Positions 13,315-15,320 of a stretch of 15,320 bases of DNA are shown here, piece after piece; position 1 is the stretch's first letter, and every line of letters begins with the position of its first letter. The translations under genes were made by a program, and so were the position numbers. Under the pieces are notes generated by a model. It saw nothing but the letters and a program-made list of their open reading frames with translations, searched no databases and had not been told where the DNA came from. This stretch comes from JBEKZD01 sp050013395 (GTDB lineage Bacteria; Verrucomicrobiota; Verrucomicrobiia; Palsa-1439): assembly GCA_050013395.1 (NCBI GenBank), contig JBEKFI010000077.1, positions 1 to 15,320 of the forward strand, written 5' to 3'.

Positions 13315-14238
13315 ATGAAAATTTTCCTCACAGGCGCAACGGGTCTCATCGGCTCGCACGTTGCGCGCGAGCTGCTTAAAGAGCGACACGAAGTGCACGC
13401 TCTGGTTCGCTCGCAGAGCAATCTCTGGCGCATCGAGGACATCAATCCCGCTCTGAGCGGGATCAAGCCAGCGCTGCGCCTCGTTCATGGAGATTTGTTG
13501 GATTCATCCTTCATTCCTCCGCCTTCGTCCTTCGACTGTTGCATTCATCTCGCGTGGTACGTCGAGCCGGGCAAGTATCTTGCGTCGCCAGCCAACCTGG
13601 ATTTTCTGTGCGCCAGTTTGCGTCTGGCAAAAAACTTCGCAGATCGCGGCTGCAGACGGCTCGTCGCATCGGGCTCGTGCCTCGAATACGACGCCAGCGA
13701 TAGACCGTTGAACGAATCCAGCCCCACCCGCCCACGCCATCTCTACTCGGCGGTCAAGCTTGCTCTCTATCACGCACTCGATGGTTTCTGCAAAACGGCC
13801 GACATGCAATTCGCCTGGACTCGCTTCTTCTACCAATACGGCCCCGGCGAAGATCCACGGCGGCTTGTGCCTACGGCTATCAACTCCCTGCTGCGCGGGC
13901 AGGTCTGCAATCTGACACCCGGCGACCAAGTGCGGGACTTCCTGCACGTCGCAGACGTTGCCAGCGCCGTTGTTGCCGTCGCGCAGAGTCGCTTGACCGG
14001 CGCGGTGAACATCGGCTCGGGCGTGCCCGTGACCATCCGGGAGATCGCGGGGACGATCGCGGCGTTGCTCGGTCGTCCCGACCTCATCGCGCTGGGCGCA
14101 CAACCTTATCAACCCGGCGACCCGATGCACATTGTCGCAGACAACAAACGGCTTCGACAGAATACGGACTGGAAACCGCAGTGCGATTTGGAAACCGGAC
14201 TGCGCGAAACCATCGAGTGGTGGCGGGCTCGTTTATGA
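13315..14238 (+). CDS. NAD-dependent epimerase/dehydratase (nucleotide-sugar reductase or epimerase)
   Basis: A 307-residue extended short-chain dehydrogenase acting on a nucleotide sugar. TGATGLIGSH (residues 6-15) is the NAD(P)-binding loop, ASGSCLEYD (about 118-126) carries the catalytic Ser region, and Tyr144/Lys148 form YSAVK. The C-terminal substrate half has TRFFYQYGPGEDPRRLVP and DFLHVADVASA, and ends with the usual WKPQCDLETGLRETIEWW. The start at 13315 puts the glycine loop near the N-terminus; an in-frame ATG at 13288 lies inside the palindromic element and is less likely. Following rfbA-rfbB it plausibly reduces or epimerises the 4-keto-6-deoxy sugar (for example a 4-reductase), but the substrate cannot be read from sequence. 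Its stop overlaps the end of the convergent gene by 6 bp. Confidence 0.9.
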   Translation: MKIFLTGATGLIGSHVARELLKERHEVHALVRSQSNLWRIEDINPALSGIKPALRLVHGDLLDSSFIPPPSSFDCCIHLAWYVEPGKYLASPANLDFLCASLRLAKNFADRGCRRLVASGSCLEYDASDRPLNESSPTRPRHLYSAVKLALYHALDGFCKTADMQFAWTRFFYQYGPGEDPRRLVPTAINSLLRGQVCNLTPGDQVRDFLHVADVASAVVAVAQSRLTGAVNIGSGVPVTIREIAGTIAALLGRPDLIALGAQPYQPGDPMHIVADNKRLRQNTDWKPQCDLETGLRETIEWWRARL

Positions 14239-15320
14239 ATCACGCTCGGAGCGTGATGAACGATTGCGCACCGCCGCGACGCCGAAGCCGATCAGTGCCA
14301 GCAGACTGATGACGCCAGCGAGCGCGTACGCCCGTGGCGGTTCGTAGCGCAGCACGATCTCGTGCGTGCCTGCGGGCAAGTTCACTCCCATGAGTGCGCA
14401 ACTCACGCGCAGCACCTCGGCCGGTCTGCCGTCCACTTCGGCGCGCCAGAACGGATAATAGCTTTCTGCGATCACGGCCAAGCAATCGCGGGGAGCGTTG
14501 AGGCGGATGCGGACCTGCTGGTTGTTTTCACGAGAAAGCTGCACGTCCGCCAGTGGCACAACCTCGCCGTTGCGCAGCGGCGCCACCGGCGCTTCGCCGT
14601 CGTGATAGACTCGCTCATACTTCAGGGTGGCGTCGGGGCCCGCGGGTCCGTGCACCAGCGGCCAGTTACGGGCCGCGAGCGCAAGCGCCAACCGCGGCGA
14701 GTTGCGGACATCGCCGTCGAAGAGGCACGCACGCCCGTAAGCCGTCACGTACGCATGCGCGGTGCCGTTGCGAAACGCGGTGAAGTCCTTGTTCTCCAGC
14801 GCGACGGGGAATACTTGGCGGTAGGCAGCAAGCGCCTGTTGCATTTGCGGCGACTGCATGTCGGGGTCGGTCTTGTCAAAGACGACGTAGCGCGCGGCGA
14901 ACAGATTGAGCAACTCGAGCGACCCGCCACCTGTCTGGTTGAGCAGGCCGGTGCCGAGTGGCGCCATCCAATTGTAGAACGCCTCGTACACCTGTGGCTT
15001 GCCGCTCCACATCGGCCCGAGCAGGTGAAAATAGCGGCCCGAGATCGCGTAAGCCTTCATCCAGTCACCGTCTTGTTTGAGGGCGGCGTAAGTTGCACGG
15101 AGATTGTCGAGAGTGTAAGCGGGCACGCCATTGTCTTTGGCCGGCTTCTGATACGGCCAGTAATCAATCAAAAGAAGTACGGCAACGAGGGCGACGATCT
15201 TGGGCGTGTGTGTGCGCCATTTGTTCGCGCCGAGCACGTCGGTCACGAAGAAACCCGCCAGCATCGCGACGAAGAATGTCCCGGGCCCGTCGTAGAACAC
15301 GTACGGCGCCCGGATCTCCT
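14233..15320 (-). CDS. YfhO-like membrane protein, C-terminal part only
   Basis: The frame is open from the window edge to the TAA at 14233-14235, giving about 362 residues of a protein whose N-terminus is outside. Two hydrophobic helices come first (TFFVAMLAGFFVTDVLGA; IVALVAVLLLIDYW), then about 250 residues likely outside the membrane, then a last helix (AYALAGVISLLALIGFGVAAV) and a basic tail. The stretch ESYYPFWRAEVDGRPAEVLRVSCALMGVNLPAGTHEIVLRYEP closely follows the YfhO-family ending, in which a soluble beta domain precedes the final helix. YfhO proteins are multi-pass envelope proteins, some implicated in glycosylation of teichoic or other cell-surface polymers; its place beside nucleotide-sugar genes fits. 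A GTG at 15300 is unlikely to be the start, because coding character (EIRAPYVFYDGPGTFF) continues upstream of it. Confidence 0.85.
   Translation of the reverse strand, partial: EIRAPYVFYDGPGTFFVAMLAGFFVTDVLGANKWRTHTPKIVALVAVLLLIDYWPYQKPAKDNGVPAYTLDNLRATYAALKQDGDWMKAYAISGRYFHLLGPMWSGKPQVYEAFYNWMAPLGTGLLNQTGGGSLELLNLFAARYVVFDKTDPDMQSPQMQQALAAYRQVFPVALENKDFTAFRNGTAHAYVTAYGRACLFDGDVRNSPRLALALAARNWPLVHGPAGPDATLKYERVYHDGEAPVAPLRNGEVVPLADVQLSRENNQQVRIRLNAPRDCLAVIAESYYPFWRAEVDGRPAEVLRVSCALMGVNLPAGTHEIVLRYEPPRAYALAGVISLLALIGFGVAAVRNRSSRSERDS
14239..14257. other. Perfect 9-bp inverted repeat at a convergent gene junction
   Basis: ATCACGCTC (14239-14247) and GAGCGTGAT (14249-14257) are exact complements with one base between. 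As RNA it would fold as a 7-bp stem with a 5-nt loop. It begins one base past the epimerase stop and encodes part of the last residues of the opposing membrane protein. It may act as a two-way terminator, but there is no T tract on either side. Confidence 0.4.

Noticed and set aside
13251..13488. Minus-strand frame with a NHEAHEEHE peptide
   Set aside because: The peptide is the translation of the ACGAAG/ATGAAG palindromic repeat, not a gene.
1..15320. CRISPR array, tRNA or rRNA genes, insertion sequence or phage genes
   Set aside because: No regularly spaced repeats, cloverleaf-like sequence, transposase, integrase or phage-like protein was seen on either strand by reading.

Overview
This is a GC-rich bacterial chromosome segment made of housekeeping, envelope and polysaccharide genes separated by several palindromic repeats. 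I infer a member of the PVC group, most likely Verrucomicrobiota. The hints are an ECF sigma gene in operon with CsgG-like secreted proteins, a stand-alone RRM protein with an RGG-like tail, frequent starts without a Shine-Dalgarno, and dispersed palindromes of the GCGGGCGTCCCGCCC and CACGAAGCTC kinds. No rRNA marker is present, so the taxonomy is inference only.

Layout. 1-1009 (-): argH, missing its C-terminus at the window edge. 1010-1324: gap filled by a 110-bp compound palindrome and an 8-bp degenerate tandem repeat. 1325-2122 (-): secreted DUF4412-like protein, divergent from 2200-2907 (+), a HAD phosphatase of the phosphoglycolate phosphatase type. That phosphatase carries an apparent in-frame insertion of a 62-bp double palindrome. 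3044-3364 (-): RRM RNA-binding protein with a roughly 130-nt, possibly structured leader.

3675-9878 (-): a compact five-gene operon in the order ECF sigma factor, 1112-residue secreted protein (two CsgG-like domains, TPR-like helices, beta-propeller-like end), single-TM anti-sigma-like protein, secreted protein of unknown function, CsgG-like secreted protein. Three junctions overlap and the fourth is 24 bp. I read it as a self-contained envelope-directed sigma/anti-sigma module, and it is the best candidate here for a poorly described system.

9994-11220 (-): complete argG, preceded by a strong rho-independent-type hairpin only 37 bp upstream of its start codon. 11505-14238 (+): nucleotide-sugar genes rfbA, rfbB (overlapping by 4 bp) and an NAD-dependent epimerase/dehydratase. 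14233-15320 (-): C-terminal part of a YfhO-like membrane protein, converging on the epimerase with a 6-bp overlap. argG and argH catalyse consecutive arginine-biosynthesis steps and lie on the same strand, about 9 kb apart. No tRNA, rRNA, CRISPR array, transposase or phage gene was seen.
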